A stretch of 54,627 nt of DNA from DASPUH01 sp964518505 (lineage in GTDB: Bacteria; Chloroflexota; Limnocylindria; Limnocylindrales; CSP1-4), in the NCBI GenBank assembly GCA_964518505.1, contig CAZFGT010000012.1:1-54627 (forward strand), read 5' to 3'. The notes beneath the pieces were generated by a model. That model ran no database searches, was not told the DNA's origin, and saw nothing but the letters and a program-made list of their open reading frames with translations. Positions 25,099 to 33,905 of the stretch are shown one piece after another. Made by a program: the position numbers and the translations under genes. Numbering within the stretch: position 1 is the first letter of the stretch; the number at the start of each line of letters is the position of its first letter.

Positions 25099-26748
25099 AT
25101 GGCGAAGTATGTCTTTGTGACCGGAGGCGTGACCTCCTCACTCGGCAAAGGCATCACCGCCGCCAGCGTCGGCCGCCTGCTCAAGAGCCGCGGCCTCTCC
25201 GTCTCCATCATCAAGCTCGATCCGTACATCAACGTGGATCCGGGCACCATGTCGCCCTACCAGCACGGCGAGGTCTTCGTCACCGACGACGGGGCGGAGA
25301 CGGACCTTGACCTGGGCCACTACGAGCGCTTCATCGACGAGAACCTGACCCAGCTCAGCAACGTCACCACCGGGCGGATCTACCAGGCGGTCATCGCCAA
25401 GGAGCGCCGCGGCGACTACCTGGGTGGCACGGTCCAGGTCATCCCCCATATCACCAACGAGATCAAGGAGCGCATCCAGCGGGTGGCCCGCGACGGCCGC
25501 GCCGACGTGGTCATCGTGGAGGTCGGCGGGACGGTCGGCGACATCGAGAGCCTGCCCTTCCTGGAGGCCATCCGCCAGCTGCGCAAGGACGTCGGCCGGA
25601 CCAACGTCCTCTACGTGCACGTGACGCTGCTGCCCCAGCTGGCCGCCACGGGTGAGCTCAAGACCAAGCCCACGCAGCACTCGGTCAAGGAGCTGCGCGG
25701 CATCGGCATCCAGCCGGACGTCATCGTCCTGCGCTCGGACCAGCCGGTGAGCGACGAGGTGCGGGAGAAGATCGCCCTCTTCTGCGACGTGGCCCAGGAA
25801 GGCGTCATCACGGCCGAGACGGCCTCCACCATCTACGAGGTGCCGCTGCTCCTGGAGGCCCAGGGGCTGGGCGACCTCGTGGTCCGCGAGCTGGGTCTCG
25901 GCGCCACCGCCAAGCCGGCCGACCTGACCGCCTGGCGGGCCCTGGTGGACCGCATCAAGCGGCCCAAGCCGGAGCTCGAGATCGCCCTGGTGGGCAAGTA
26001 CATCGAGCTGCCCGACGCCTACCTTTCGGTCACCGAGGCGCTGCGCCACGCCGGGTGGGCGCACGACCGCACGATCCAGGTCCGCTGGGTCGACTCGGAG
26101 ACACTCACGGCGGAGAACGTGGCCGAGCGGCTGGCCGGCGTGGCCGGCGTGCTCGTGCCGGGCGGTTTCGGCCATCGCGGCATCGAGGGCAAGGTGCTCG
26201 CCGCGCGCCATGCGCGCGAACACAAGGTCCCGTACCTGGGCCTGTGCCTGGGGCTGCAGTGCGGCGTCATCGAAGTGGCGCGCGACGTGGCCGGCGCGCC
26301 CGAGGCGAACTCGACCGAGTTCGACCTCTTCACGCCCGATCCGGTCATCGACTTCATGCCCGACCAGCGCGAGATGGAGGACAAGGGCGGCACGATGCGG
26401 CTGGGCCTCTACCCGGCCCGCCTGACGCCCGGCTCCAAGGCGGCCGAGGCATACGGCAGCGAGGTCATCTACGAACGCCACCGCCACCGCTTCGAGGTCA
26501 ACAACCAGTACCGCGACCGTCTGGAGGCGGCCGGCATGATCCTCTCCGGCCAGTCGCCCGACGGCCGCCTGGTGGAGATCGTCGAGCTGCGCGACCACCC
26601 CTGGTACGTGGCCAGCCAGTTCCACCCTGAATTCAAGTCGCGACCGGACCGGCCCCATCCGCTGTTCGATGGTTTCGTGCGGGCCGCCGTGGCCCACCGC
26701 GGGCGCGCCCTGGCGCCGAAGCCCCAGTCGGTGGAAGCGCTCGCCTGA
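25099..26748 (+). CDS. pyrG: CTP synthase
   Basis: A 549-aa enzyme that aminates UTP to CTP using glutamine. The synthetase domain opens with FVTGGVTSSLGKGITAAS (P-loop, residues ~5-22), followed by KLDPYINVDPGTMSPYQHGE and EVGGTVGDIESLPFLEA. The C-terminal class I glutaminase has nucleophile Cys in LGLCLGLQCG (~residue 383) and the His/Glu pair in QFHPEFKSRP. Full length; own promoter and GGAGG ribosome-binding site. Very confident. Confidence 0.98.
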   Translation: MAKYVFVTGGVTSSLGKGITAASVGRLLKSRGLSVSIIKLDPYINVDPGTMSPYQHGEVFVTDDGAETDLDLGHYERFIDENLTQLSNVTTGRIYQAVIAKERRGDYLGGTVQVIPHITNEIKERIQRVARDGRADVVIVEVGGTVGDIESLPFLEAIRQLRKDVGRTNVLYVHVTLLPQLAATGELKTKPTQHSVKELRGIGIQPDVIVLRSDQPVSDEVREKIALFCDVAQEGVITAETASTIYEVPLLLEAQGLGDLVVRELGLGATAKPADLTAWRALVDRIKRPKPELEIALVGKYIELPDAYLSVTEALRHAGWAHDRTIQVRWVDSETLTAENVAERLAGVAGVLVPGGFGHRGIEGKVLAARHAREHKVPYLGLCLGLQCGVIEVARDVAGAPEANSTEFDLFTPDPVIDFMPDQREMEDKGGTMRLGLYPARLTPGSKAAEAYGSEVIYERHRHRFEVNNQYRDRLEAAGMILSGQSPDGRLVEIVELRDHPWYVASQFHPEFKSRPDRPHPLFDGFVRAAVAHRGRALAPKPQSVEALA

Positions 26749-26835
26749 CGAGGCCCTCGTCCCGGGCCGGGTTCGCCGGCGCGAAAACGTGGCGGTCGTA
26801 GAATCGCCCCTCCCGCCGCAAGGAGCCGCCACCCG

Positions 26836-27522
26836 ATGAAGATCTTCCTGGACACTGCCGAGATCGAAGAGATCCGCATCGCCGCGCGGTGGGGCGTGCT
26901 CGATGGGGTGACCACCAACCCGACCCTCTTCGCCAAGGTGGGCGGCAGCTACGACGACGTGCTGCGCCAGATCTGCGGCATCACCTCCGGACCGGTGAGC
27001 GCCGAGGTGGTCGCCGAGGACGTGAGCGGCATGCTGCGGGAGGGCCGCCACTTCGCCAAGATCGCCCCCAACATCGTGGTCAAGGTGCCCATGAGCGAAG
27101 AGGGCCTGGAGGCCATCTCCCGTTTCGCGGAGGAGGGCATCAAGACCAACTGCACGCTCATCTTCAGCAGCAACCAGGGGTTGCTGGCAGCCAAGGCGGG
27201 CGCCTCGCTCCTGTCGCCGTTCGTGGGTCGGCTGGATGACATCAACCAGGACGGCATGGAGGTCGTGCGCGAGCTGGTCAGCATCGTCGAGCTGTTCGAC
27301 CTGGGGGCGGAGGTCCTGGCGGCATCGATGCGCCATCCGCGCCATATGACCGAGGCGGCGCTTGCCGGGGCCCACATCGCCACGGTGCCCTTCCAGATCT
27401 TGAAGCAGATGGTCCATCACCCGCTGACCGACAAGGGCATCGTCCAGTTCCGCAAGGACTGGGAGACGGCCCGCCACGAGGGCGCCGCCAAGACGGGCGC
27501 GGCCAAGACCAAGACGAGCTGA
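26836..27522 (+). CDS. Transaldolase, small (FSA/TalC-type)
   Basis: A 228-aa enzyme of the short transaldolase/fructose-6-phosphate aldolase subfamily. MKIFLDTAEIEEIR start, GVTTNPTLFAK (residues ~25-35), the Schiff-base Lys in NIVVKVPMSEEG (~residue 83-84), TNCTLIFSSNQ and SPFVGRLDDI. Length and the NIVVKVPM motif favour transaldolase activity. It complements the separate Pgi, which in related bacteria is fused to a longer Tal. AGGAG lies 9-10 nt upstream of ATG 26836; TAGAAT at 26799-26804 is a likely -10. Ends about 20 bp before the rho promoter. Confidence 0.93.
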   Translation: MKIFLDTAEIEEIRIAARWGVLDGVTTNPTLFAKVGGSYDDVLRQICGITSGPVSAEVVAEDVSGMLREGRHFAKIAPNIVVKVPMSEEGLEAISRFAEEGIKTNCTLIFSSNQGLLAAKAGASLLSPFVGRLDDINQDGMEVVRELVSIVELFDLGAEVLAASMRHPRHMTEAALAGAHIATVPFQILKQMVHHPLTDKGIVQFRKDWETARHEGAAKTGAAKTKTS

Positions 27523-27539
27523 CGGGGGCCGACCGGCCC

Positions 27540-27567
27540 TTGACCGGCCGGCCGGCCGTGCTATCAT
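27540..27567 (+). promoter_or_regulatory. rho promoter
   Basis: A -35 TTGACC (27540-27545), 16-bp GC-rich spacer made of GGCC repeats and -10 TATCAT (27562-27567). This is one of the best promoter matches in the window. The transcript would begin near 27575, leaving a 5' leader of about 190 nt before rho. Confidence 0.65.
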
Positions 27568-27767
27568 CGGGGGGTCCCATTCGCCCGCACCGCGGCAGCG
27601 GCCGTGCGTGCAGAGGCGCCCCCACGACGTGCGGCAGGGGCGTTCCATACCGCTCGCGCGTGGCTGCTGAGGTCTGGCATCACGCGTCGACACACAAGCG
27701 AAGCGACCTGCACACGCCGGCCCGTGCTCGCACCCACCTTCCCACCTGAGGAACCCCGTACCCCACG
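27568..27767 (+). other. Long C-rich 5' leader of rho
   Basis: About 200 nt between the promoter and ATG 27768 with no supported reading frame. The distal part (about 27700-27750) is rich in C and poor in G, the composition of Rho-utilisation sites. Rho autoregulates through its leader in other bacteria; the same is inferred, not shown, here. Confidence 0.4.
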
Positions 27768-29027
27768 ATGAATATCAACGAACTCAAGGACATGAACATC
27801 AAGGAACTCGTCCAGATGGGCGGCGATCTGGACGTCCTCGACGCCCGCGAGATGCGGCGTGAGGATCTGGTCGAGTCGATCCTCCAGCGCCAGGTCGAGC
27901 GCTCCGGGCAGGTCTACGCCACCGGCATCCTGGATCTCGTCGACGACGGCTACGGCTTCCTCCGGCGCCACGGCCTGATGCCCAGCCCGGATGACATCTA
28001 CGTCAGCTCCAGCCAGGTCCGGCGCTTCGGTCTGCGGGCCGGTGACCGCGTCGGCGGGGTGACCCGCGCCCCCAAGGAAGCGGAGAAGTACTGGGGCCTC
28101 CTGCGCGTCGAGTCGGTCAACGGGGTCGATCCCGCGACGGCCGCGCGCCGCCCGCATTTCGACGCCCTCACGCCGATCCACCCCATCGAGCTGATCAACC
28201 TGGAGACCGAGCCCAAGAACCTCAGTCAGCGGCTGGTCAACCTGGTCAACCCCATCGGCAAGGGCCAGCGCGCGCTGATCGTGAGTCCGCCCAAGGCGGG
28301 CAAGACGATGCTGCTCAAGAGCATCGCCAACGGCATCACCGCCAACTACCCGGAGATCCTCCTCATGGTCGCCCTCATCGGCGAGCGGCCGGAGGAAGTG
28401 ACCGACATGCGGCGCTCCGTGAAGGGCGAGGTCATCTCCTCCACCTTCGACGAGCCCACGGAGAACCACACCCACGTGGCCGAGATGGCCCTCGAGATCG
28501 CCAAGCGGCAGGTGGAGACCGGTCGCGACGTGGTCATCCTGCTGGACTCCATCACACGCCTGGCGCGGGCCTACAACCTGGCCCTGCCGCCGTCCGGCCG
28601 AACGCTCTCCGGCGGCATCGACCCCATCGCCCTGTATCCCCCCAAGCGCTTCTTCGGCGCCGCGCGGAAGCTGGAAGAGGGCGGCTCGCTGACCATCATC
28701 GGCACCTGCCTGGTGGACACGGGGTCCCGCATGGACGACGTCATCTACGAAGAGTTCAAGGGCACCGGCAACAGCGAGCTGATCCTGGACCGCAAGCTGG
28801 CGGAGAAGCGCATCTTCCCGGCCATCGACGTGCAGCGTTCGGGCACCCGCCGCGAGGAGCTGCTGCTCGAGGAAGGCACCCTGCGCATGGTGTGGACGAT
28901 GCGCCGCATGCTCACCGCGGTCGGCACGAACGAGGGCATCGAGCTCCTGCTCAATCGCCTCGCCAAGACCGACTCCAACGCGGCCTTCCTGGCCACGCTG
29001 ACCCGGCAGGCCGCCGCCGAGGCCTGA
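27768..29027 (+). CDS. rho: Transcription termination factor Rho
   Basis: A 419-aa hexameric RNA helicase. The N-terminal helical region is MNINELKDMNIKELVQ..., and the cold-shock-like RNA-binding domain contains GYGFLRRHGLMPSPDDIYVS. Walker A is SPPKAGKTMLLK (~residues 175-186), followed by GERPEEVTDMRR, Walker B VILLDSITRLARAYN and the secondary RNA-binding loop ending in GTGNSELILDRKLAEKRIFPAID. It lacks the long insertions of actinobacterial Rho, so it is a compact form. The Shine-Dalgarno (GAGGA) is rather far from ATG. Very confident. Confidence 0.97.
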   Translation: MNINELKDMNIKELVQMGGDLDVLDAREMRREDLVESILQRQVERSGQVYATGILDLVDDGYGFLRRHGLMPSPDDIYVSSSQVRRFGLRAGDRVGGVTRAPKEAEKYWGLLRVESVNGVDPATAARRPHFDALTPIHPIELINLETEPKNLSQRLVNLVNPIGKGQRALIVSPPKAGKTMLLKSIANGITANYPEILLMVALIGERPEEVTDMRRSVKGEVISSTFDEPTENHTHVAEMALEIAKRQVETGRDVVILLDSITRLARAYNLALPPSGRTLSGGIDPIALYPPKRFFGAARKLEEGGSLTIIGTCLVDTGSRMDDVIYEEFKGTGNSELILDRKLAEKRIFPAIDVQRSGTRREELLLEEGTLRMVWTMRRMLTAVGTNEGIELLLNRLAKTDSNAAFLATLTRQAAAEA

Positions 29028-29068
29028 CCCCGGCGGTGGCGCGGCGATAGCGCCTCTCACGCCGGACC

Positions 29069-29797
29069 GTGCATCATGACGCCGTGATGGCCCCACGCCC
29101 CGAGTCGGGTGGCGAGACCGCGCGCCCGCTCCTCCACCCGTTCCGCCTGACGGCCCTGGCCGGCGTCATCGCCGTGGTCGTCGGCGTCTTCGGGCCCTGG
29201 GTCCAGGGTGCGGTGGCCGACGGCAGCCTGGTCACGCTCAACGGCTTCACCGGAGCCGCCGACGGCGCGTTCCAACTCGTCACCTGCGCGGCCGTGGTGC
29301 TGCTCCTGCGGTCGCGGGCGGCCGGCGAGAGCCACACGCTGGTCGTGCAGCTCCTGCCGGCCCTCGCCGGCCTCGTTTGCCTCGCCTACGCCGTCATCGC
29401 CTGGCGCACCCTGGACGAGCTCGAGTTCCTGCTCTCCGACCAGGGCGCGACCCCCGTCGTGGGGTGGGGGATCGGCCTGGATGCCGTCGGCTCGGCCCTC
29501 GTGGCCGGCGGGGCCGTGGCGACCACGGCCCTCGTGATGCGGACCCACCCCCGCACCGCGCGGTCACCGTCGGACGCGCCGGTGGTGGACCGCCAGGTCC
29601 TGACGACCGTGTTCCTGATGCTCGGCGGCATCGTGACGGGCGGCGCCCTTGGCCTGCTGGCAGGGGTGCTCGTGCTGGGCTCCACGGCCGACGCCTTGAT
29701 CGTCTTCTTCGTCTTCGGCGGCGCCGTGGTGGGCTGGCTGGTCACCGACACGCTGCGCCGGATGGGCCGCGATTCGGGCTCGCTGGACGAACGCTGA
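29069..29797 (+). CDS. Six-TM membrane protein, unknown function
   Basis: A 236-242-aa protein with six hydrophobic helices: three in the first half (LTALAGVIAVVVGVFGPWV; FQLVTCAAVVLLL; LLPALAGLVCLAYAVIAW) and three in the second (GIGLDAVGSALVAGGAVATTALVM; TTVFLMLGGIVTGGALGLL; ALIVFFVFGGAVVGWL). No motif identifies a function. Start ambiguous between GTG 29069, GTG 29084 and ATG 29087; no ribosome-binding site stands out. It follows rho by 41 bp and may be read through from it. The FGPWV after helix 1 recalls small Chloroflexota/actinobacterial membrane proteins of unknown role. Confidence 0.65.
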   Translation: MHHDAVMAPRPESGGETARPLLHPFRLTALAGVIAVVVGVFGPWVQGAVADGSLVTLNGFTGAADGAFQLVTCAAVVLLLRSRAAGESHTLVVQLLPALAGLVCLAYAVIAWRTLDELEFLLSDQGATPVVGWGIGLDAVGSALVAGGAVATTALVMRTHPRTARSPSDAPVVDRQVLTTVFLMLGGIVTGGALGLLAGVLVLGSTADALIVFFVFGGAVVGWLVTDTLRRMGRDSGSLDER

Positions 29798-29819
29798 GGG
29801 CGCCCCGCAACCCACCCAT

Positions 29820-29849
29820 TTGACGGTCATCTGCGTCGTCTGGTACCTT
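29820..29849 (+). promoter_or_regulatory. Promoter of the LysM/M23 peptidase gene
   Basis: A -35 TTGACG (29820-29825), 18-bp spacer and -10 TACCTT (29844-29849). It begins a ~155-nt leader. The leader has a GCGGC-N7-GCCGC hairpin around 29878-29894 and a C-rich stretch, but no recognisable riboswitch. Confidence 0.5.
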
Positions 29850-30012
29850 CGGACCGTCCAACGGACGCTCGAACGGGCGGCAGGGAGAGCCGCAGCGAGC
29901 GTGGCCACAGCGGCAATGAGGCCCCAGCTCCATACCGCTCCCTCCGGGCGGCCCGCGATCCCGTGCCCTTACCCGCGACCTTTTCACCGCCCGGACCCCA
30001 CAGGAGACCGTA

Positions 30013-31314
30013 TTGCTTCAGGCACCGGTCGCCGTCCGGCATGCGCGTGCGCGCCTGACCGACGACTTGCATGGGCTCCGAGCCCGCCTTGGTCAGGTCC
30101 TGCGGCCTTCACGCCCGCAGACCACGCGCGCCGCGTCCCGGCGACGCTGGCACGTACCCCAGCCGTTCGCGGCGCGACCGCTCCTGGCGCGCGTCGGCGG
30201 GGATCGGCGCCTCGCCCCCGTGGTCGTGCTGGCCCTCATCCTGGTCGCCAGCCTGGCCGCTGCGCTCCCCGCGTCGGGGGCCGCCATCGGTGGTACGAGC
30301 GGAGCGGGCGAGGCGGCCAACCCCCAGATCGCCGACCTCCAGGCAGCCGCGGGCCTGGCTGCTCCTGCGGCCTCCACCGACACCACATCCACCTCTGGCT
30401 CCACGGACGCGTCCCGCGCGACCCTCCTCGCCAGCCTCGGCGACGAGGATGCGGCGAGCACGGGCGACTACACCGCCGACGGCACGCTGCTCGCGCCCTA
30501 CGCCGTGCCGGCCGCCGTGGCCAGCTTCCAGGCGCAGGTCTACGTGGTGAAGTCGGGCGACACGCTGACCGGCATCGCCAGCCACTTCGGGCTGAACATG
30601 ATGACCATCTGGTGGGCCAACAAGCTGTCGGCCAAGGATCAGCTGCACGTGGGCGAGAAGCTGCTCATCCCGCCGGTGGATGGCGTGCTGTACACGGCGC
30701 AGGAGGGCGACACCGTCGTATCGGTGGCGGCCAAGTACCATGCCGACCCGCAGGCCATCATGCAGTACGACTCGCTGACGTCCGAAGAGCTCACCCTGGG
30801 CCAGCAGATCATGATCCCCGACGGCGTGGGCGCGGCCATCGCGGTCACCCCGCCGGCGACCAAGACGGCGACCGTGCGGCCGGCCACCACGAGGTCCACG
30901 AGTGGCTCCACGGGCGGCTCGGGCTGCCTGTCCTGCCCCTTCGTGCCGCTCGCCTGGCCCGTGCCCGGCGGGTACATCAGCCAGGGCTTCCACTACGGCC
31001 ACTGGGCCATCGACATCGCCGCGCCGTGGGGTTCACGCATCGTGGCCGCGGCGGCCGGGACGGTGACGTTCGCAGGGTGGAAGAACAATGGTGGCGGCTA
31101 CCAGGTCTGGATCAGCCACGGCCACGACTTCTTCACGACCTACAACCACATGTCGTCGACCGCGGTCTACGTCGGCGAACATGTCGGACGGGGCCAGTTC
31201 GTGGGACGCGTCGGGATGACCGGCGACGCGACCGGCCCGCACTGCCACTTCGAAGTCTGGATCGGCCCCATCTGGGATGGCGGCCAGCGCGTCAACCCGC
31301 TGAACTACTTCTGA
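30013..31314 (+). CDS. Secreted LysM-domain M23 peptidoglycan endopeptidase
   Basis: A 433-aa cell-wall hydrolase. A basic N-terminal region (~65 residues) precedes one hydrophobic segment (APVVVLALILVASLAAALP, ~68-86), a signal anchor or long signal peptide. A Ser/Thr/Ala linker follows, then two LysM domains (from YVVKSGDTLTGIASHFG ~178 and from YTAQEGDTVVSVAAKYH ~227) that bind peptidoglycan. The C-terminal M23 domain has zinc ligands in HWAIDIA and HCHFEVW (~336-342 and ~412-418). Start is TTG 30013, 5-6 nt after AGGAGA, better than any internal start. Expected role: cutting cross-linking peptides during growth or division. Confidence 0.9.
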   Translation: MLQAPVAVRHARARLTDDLHGLRARLGQVLRPSRPQTTRAASRRRWHVPQPFAARPLLARVGGDRRLAPVVVLALILVASLAAALPASGAAIGGTSGAGEAANPQIADLQAAAGLAAPAASTDTTSTSGSTDASRATLLASLGDEDAASTGDYTADGTLLAPYAVPAAVASFQAQVYVVKSGDTLTGIASHFGLNMMTIWWANKLSAKDQLHVGEKLLIPPVDGVLYTAQEGDTVVSVAAKYHADPQAIMQYDSLTSEELTLGQQIMIPDGVGAAIAVTPPATKTATVRPATTRSTSGSTGGSGCLSCPFVPLAWPVPGGYISQGFHYGHWAIDIAAPWGSRIVAAAAGTVTFAGWKNNGGGYQVWISHGHDFFTTYNHMSSTAVYVGEHVGRGQFVGRVGMTGDATGPHCHFEVWIGPIWDGGQRVNPLNYF

Positions 31315-31384
31315 CCGGCGGCGACCCCGCGCGGGCCCGGGCGCGCCCCCGCTCTGGCCGGCCAGATCCCTCCCCAGGCGCTGC

Positions 31385-31390
31385 TACGAT
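31385..31390 (+). promoter_or_regulatory. Candidate -10 for a leaderless obgE mRNA
   Basis: TACGAT ends 8 nt before ATG 31399, and no Shine-Dalgarno is present in the interval, so transcription would start at or next to the start codon. No clear -35. Confidence 0.4.
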
Positions 31391-31398
31391 CGGCGCCG

Positions 31399-32691
31399 AT
31401 GTTCCTTGACCACGTCACGATCTGGGTCGCCGCGGGCGGCGGCGGGGACGGCGCCTCCACCTTCCGACGCGAGGCGCACGTGCCGCGCGGCGGCCCCGAT
31501 GGGGGCGACGGGGGCCGCGGCGGGTCGGTCTACCTGCGGGTGGACGTGGGCCAGACGACCCTCCAGGACTTCCGCTTCAAGCACCATTTCCGAGCGCCCG
31601 CCGGCGGTGCCGGCGCGGGTGCCAAGCGCCATGGCCGAGCGGGCCGCGACATCGACCTGGTGGTGCCGCCCGGCACGGCCGTTTTCGACCGCGACTCGGG
31701 CGATCTGCTGGCCGACCTGGTCGCCCCGGGCCAGCGCGTGATGGTCGCCCGCGGCGGGCGCGGCGGCCTGGGCAACGTCCACTTCGCGACGGCCACCCAT
31801 CGGACGCCGCACCACGCCCAGCGGGGCGAGCCGGCGGAGGAGCGGTGGCTGCGGCTGGAGCTGCGGCTGATCGCCGACATCGGCCTCGTGGGCCTGCCCA
31901 ACGCCGGCAAATCGACCCTCCTGGCGGCGCTCACGGCGGCCACCCCGAAGATCGCGGCCTACCCCTTCACCACTCTCGAGCCCAACCTTGGCGTGCTCGA
32001 CCTGGGCCTGACCGACCCGGAGGACACACGCCGCCCCACGATCGCCGACGTGCCCGGCCTTATCGAGGGGGCCAGCGGCGGGGCGGGCCTGGGCCACGCC
32101 TTCCTGCGCCACGTGGAGCGGACGCGCGTCCTGCTCCATGTCGTGGACGTGGCGACGCCCACGGCGCTGGCCGACCACGCCGCCATCCGCGAAGAGCTGC
32201 GCCTCCACGACCCGGCGCTGCTGGCCAAGCCGGGGTTCGTCGTGGCCAACAAGATCGACCTGCCCGGAGCAGCCGAACGGGCCGCCGAGCTCGCCCGCAG
32301 CGTGGCCGCCGACGGCGAAGCGTGCCTGGCCGTCTCGGCCATGACCGGCCAAGGGTTGCCGGAGCTCGTCGGCCGCCTGCGGACGCTGCTGCCTGTGGCG
32401 GGCAGCGACGAGGCCGTCATGCCGGCGGGCGTGGTGGTCCACCGCTTCGAGCAGGCCGCCAGCACGTTCTCGGTCCAGCGCGAGGCGGATGGCTATCGCG
32501 TCCGGGGGCGTCGCATCGAGCGGCTGGTGGCCCAGACCGACTTCGACAACGAGGAGTCGGCGGAACGGTTCCAGCGTGACCTGGAGCGCCTGGGCATCGA
32601 CCGGGAGCTGCGCCGCGCGGGCGTCACGGCCGGCGACACCGTCCGCATCGGGAGCCACGAACTGGCCTGGGGCGACGAGCCGTGGGCCTGA
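31399..32691 (+). CDS. obgE: Obg-family GTPase
   Basis: A 430-aa ribosome-associated GTPase. The N-terminal glycine-rich Obg fold (residues 1-158) has GGGGGDGASTFRREAHVPRG and RGGRGGLGNVHFATATHRTP. The G domain has G1 GLPNAGKST (~166-174), the DVPGLIEGAS switch II, NKID and SAMTGQG. The C-terminal OCT domain (~350-430) includes YRVRGRRIERLVAQTDFDNEE. It functions in 50S subunit maturation and stress/growth control. nadD begins inside its last codons. Very confident. Confidence 0.97.
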   Translation: MFLDHVTIWVAAGGGGDGASTFRREAHVPRGGPDGGDGGRGGSVYLRVDVGQTTLQDFRFKHHFRAPAGGAGAGAKRHGRAGRDIDLVVPPGTAVFDRDSGDLLADLVAPGQRVMVARGGRGGLGNVHFATATHRTPHHAQRGEPAEERWLRLELRLIADIGLVGLPNAGKSTLLAALTAATPKIAAYPFTTLEPNLGVLDLGLTDPEDTRRPTIADVPGLIEGASGGAGLGHAFLRHVERTRVLLHVVDVATPTALADHAAIREELRLHDPALLAKPGFVVANKIDLPGAAERAAELARSVAADGEACLAVSAMTGQGLPELVGRLRTLLPVAGSDEAVMPAGVVVHRFEQAASTFSVQREADGYRVRGRRIERLVAQTDFDNEESAERFQRDLERLGIDRELRRAGVTAGDTVRIGSHELAWGDEPWA

Positions 32692-33407
32692 CTGACACCG
32701 CCGTCGCACCGGTGCCTACCGCGCTGCCGGCCGAACTGCGGTCCCGGACACGCGGCGCCTGGGGCATCCTGGGCGGCACGTTCGACCCGCCGCACTATGG
32801 CCACCTGGCCATCGCCGAGCACGTGCGGGTGGCGCTGGACCTGATCGGGGTGCTGTTCATGCCGGCCGGGGTCCCACCGCACAAGCAGGGTCAACCCATC
32901 AGCCCGGTGGCCGACCGCGTGGCCATGGTCGAGGGGGCCATCGCCGACAATCCCGCCTTCCGGCTCTGCCGCATCGAGGTGGATCGGCCCGGGCCCAGCT
33001 ACACCGCCGACACGCTGGCCCTCCTGCGGGCGGACCCGCCACACCTCACGACCGCAGACGGCGCGGACGTGCGGGCCTCCGGGGAGTACGTCCTGATCCT
33101 GTCCACCGAAGCGCTGCTGGGCCTGCCGGGGTGGCACGAGCCGCAGCGCATCCTGGGCCAGTGCCTCGTGGCGGTCGTGCCGCGCCCCGGCTATCGCACC
33201 CCGGGACAGGCCTGGTTCGGTGAGCACTTCCCGGGCCTGGAGGATCGCGTCGTGTTCGTCGAGGGGCCGGCGCTGGGGCACTCCGCCTCGCTGATCAGGC
33301 GCTACGCGGCCGACGGCCTGCCCATCCGCTACCTCGTGCCGCCGGCCGTGGACGGATACGTGCGGGAGCACGCCCTGTACGACGCCTGGCCGGCGGCACG
33401 ACCATGA
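32682..33407 (+). CDS. nadD: Nicotinate-nucleotide adenylyltransferase
   Basis: A 241-aa enzyme that makes deamido-NAD from nicotinate mononucleotide and ATP. Nucleotidyltransferase signature GGTFDPPHYGHLAIAEH (residues ~31-47, HxGH-type), PAGVPPHKQGQPIS, the RPGPSYTADTL motif of NadD and a late SASLIRRY segment in place of the usual ISSTxIR. It is longer than typical (~200 aa) through an N-terminal extension and a loop near residues 115-130. GTG 32682 overlaps obgE by 10 nt, and its stop overlaps rsfS (ATGA). High confidence. Confidence 0.94.
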   Translation: MGLTDTAVAPVPTALPAELRSRTRGAWGILGGTFDPPHYGHLAIAEHVRVALDLIGVLFMPAGVPPHKQGQPISPVADRVAMVEGAIADNPAFRLCRIEVDRPGPSYTADTLALLRADPPHLTTADGADVRASGEYVLILSTEALLGLPGWHEPQRILGQCLVAVVPRPGYRTPGQAWFGEHFPGLEDRVVFVEGPALGHSASLIRRYAADGLPIRYLVPPAVDGYVREHALYDAWPAARP

Positions 33408-33838
33408 GCCGCCCGGTGCCGGCACCCGGCTCACGTCGCCCCGGCCTGCCGGCGCGCGAGGCCCGGCCCGCCGACGTCGTCCCCCTCGATGCCGCCGCGG
33501 CACTCCACATGGCGCGGCGCGCGGTGGACCTGGCGGCCGACAAGAAGGCCATCGACATCGTGCTGCTGGGCATCGGCGAGCTGACCACGGTGGCCGACTA
33601 CCTCGTCATCTGCGCCGGCTCATCCGAACGCCAGCTGGGCGCCATCGCCGACGGCATCACGGAGGGCCTGGCGGCCGACGGAATCAGCCCGCTGGGACGC
33701 GAGGGCGCGGCCGGGGCGCACTGGGTGCTGCTGGATTTCGGGGCCGTGATCGTGCACGTCTTCGCGCCCCCGGAGCGGGACTTCTACCAGCTCGAACGGC
33801 TCTGGGCAGACGCCCCGACGCTGCTGCGGATCCAGTAG
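33404..33838 (+). CDS. rsfS: Ribosomal silencing factor RsfS
   Basis: A 144-aa protein of the Iojap/RsfS family that binds L14 on the 50S subunit and blocks subunit joining during starvation. Core: AVDLAADKKAIDIVLLGIGELTTVADYLVICAGSSERQ (cited in parts), GREGAAGAHWVLLDFGAVIVHVF and the closing FYQLERLW. About 30 extra Pro/Arg-rich residues precede the domain. It follows nadD as in many Gram-positive bacteria. A palindrome GGTACTCCC...GGGGTACC (33843-33862) directly after the stop may help end the transcript. Confidence 0.95.
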   Translation: MSRPVPAPGSRRPGLPAREARPADVVPLDAAAALHMARRAVDLAADKKAIDIVLLGIGELTTVADYLVICAGSSERQLGAIADGITEGLAADGISPLGREGAAGAHWVLLDFGAVIVHVFAPPERDFYQLERLWADAPTLLRIQ

Positions 33839-33842
33839 CAGC

Positions 33843-33862
33843 GGTACTCCCCCCGGGGTACC
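33843..33862. terminator. Palindrome after rsfS, possible terminator
   Basis: A near-perfect inverted repeat beginning GGTACTCC and ending GGGGTACC, 4 nt after the rsfS stop. The loop is very short and there is no T-run, so it may instead be a protein-binding site for the following gene. Confidence 0.35.
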
Positions 33863-33905
33863 TCCGGGTGATGCGAGGCTAGCGAAGCCCTACCTAGCAT
33901 CCTCC

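Noticed and set aside
27768..27815. Tandem 8-residue duplication at the Rho N-terminus (MNINELKD/MNIKELVQ)
   Set aside because: It aligns in register with the normal Rho N-terminus (MNLTELK...SELI pattern), so no duplication is needed.
29850..30012. c-di-AMP (ydaO) riboswitch ahead of the M23 peptidase
   Set aside because: The expected GGGGTGAA and GCTAACC-type conserved blocks are not present.
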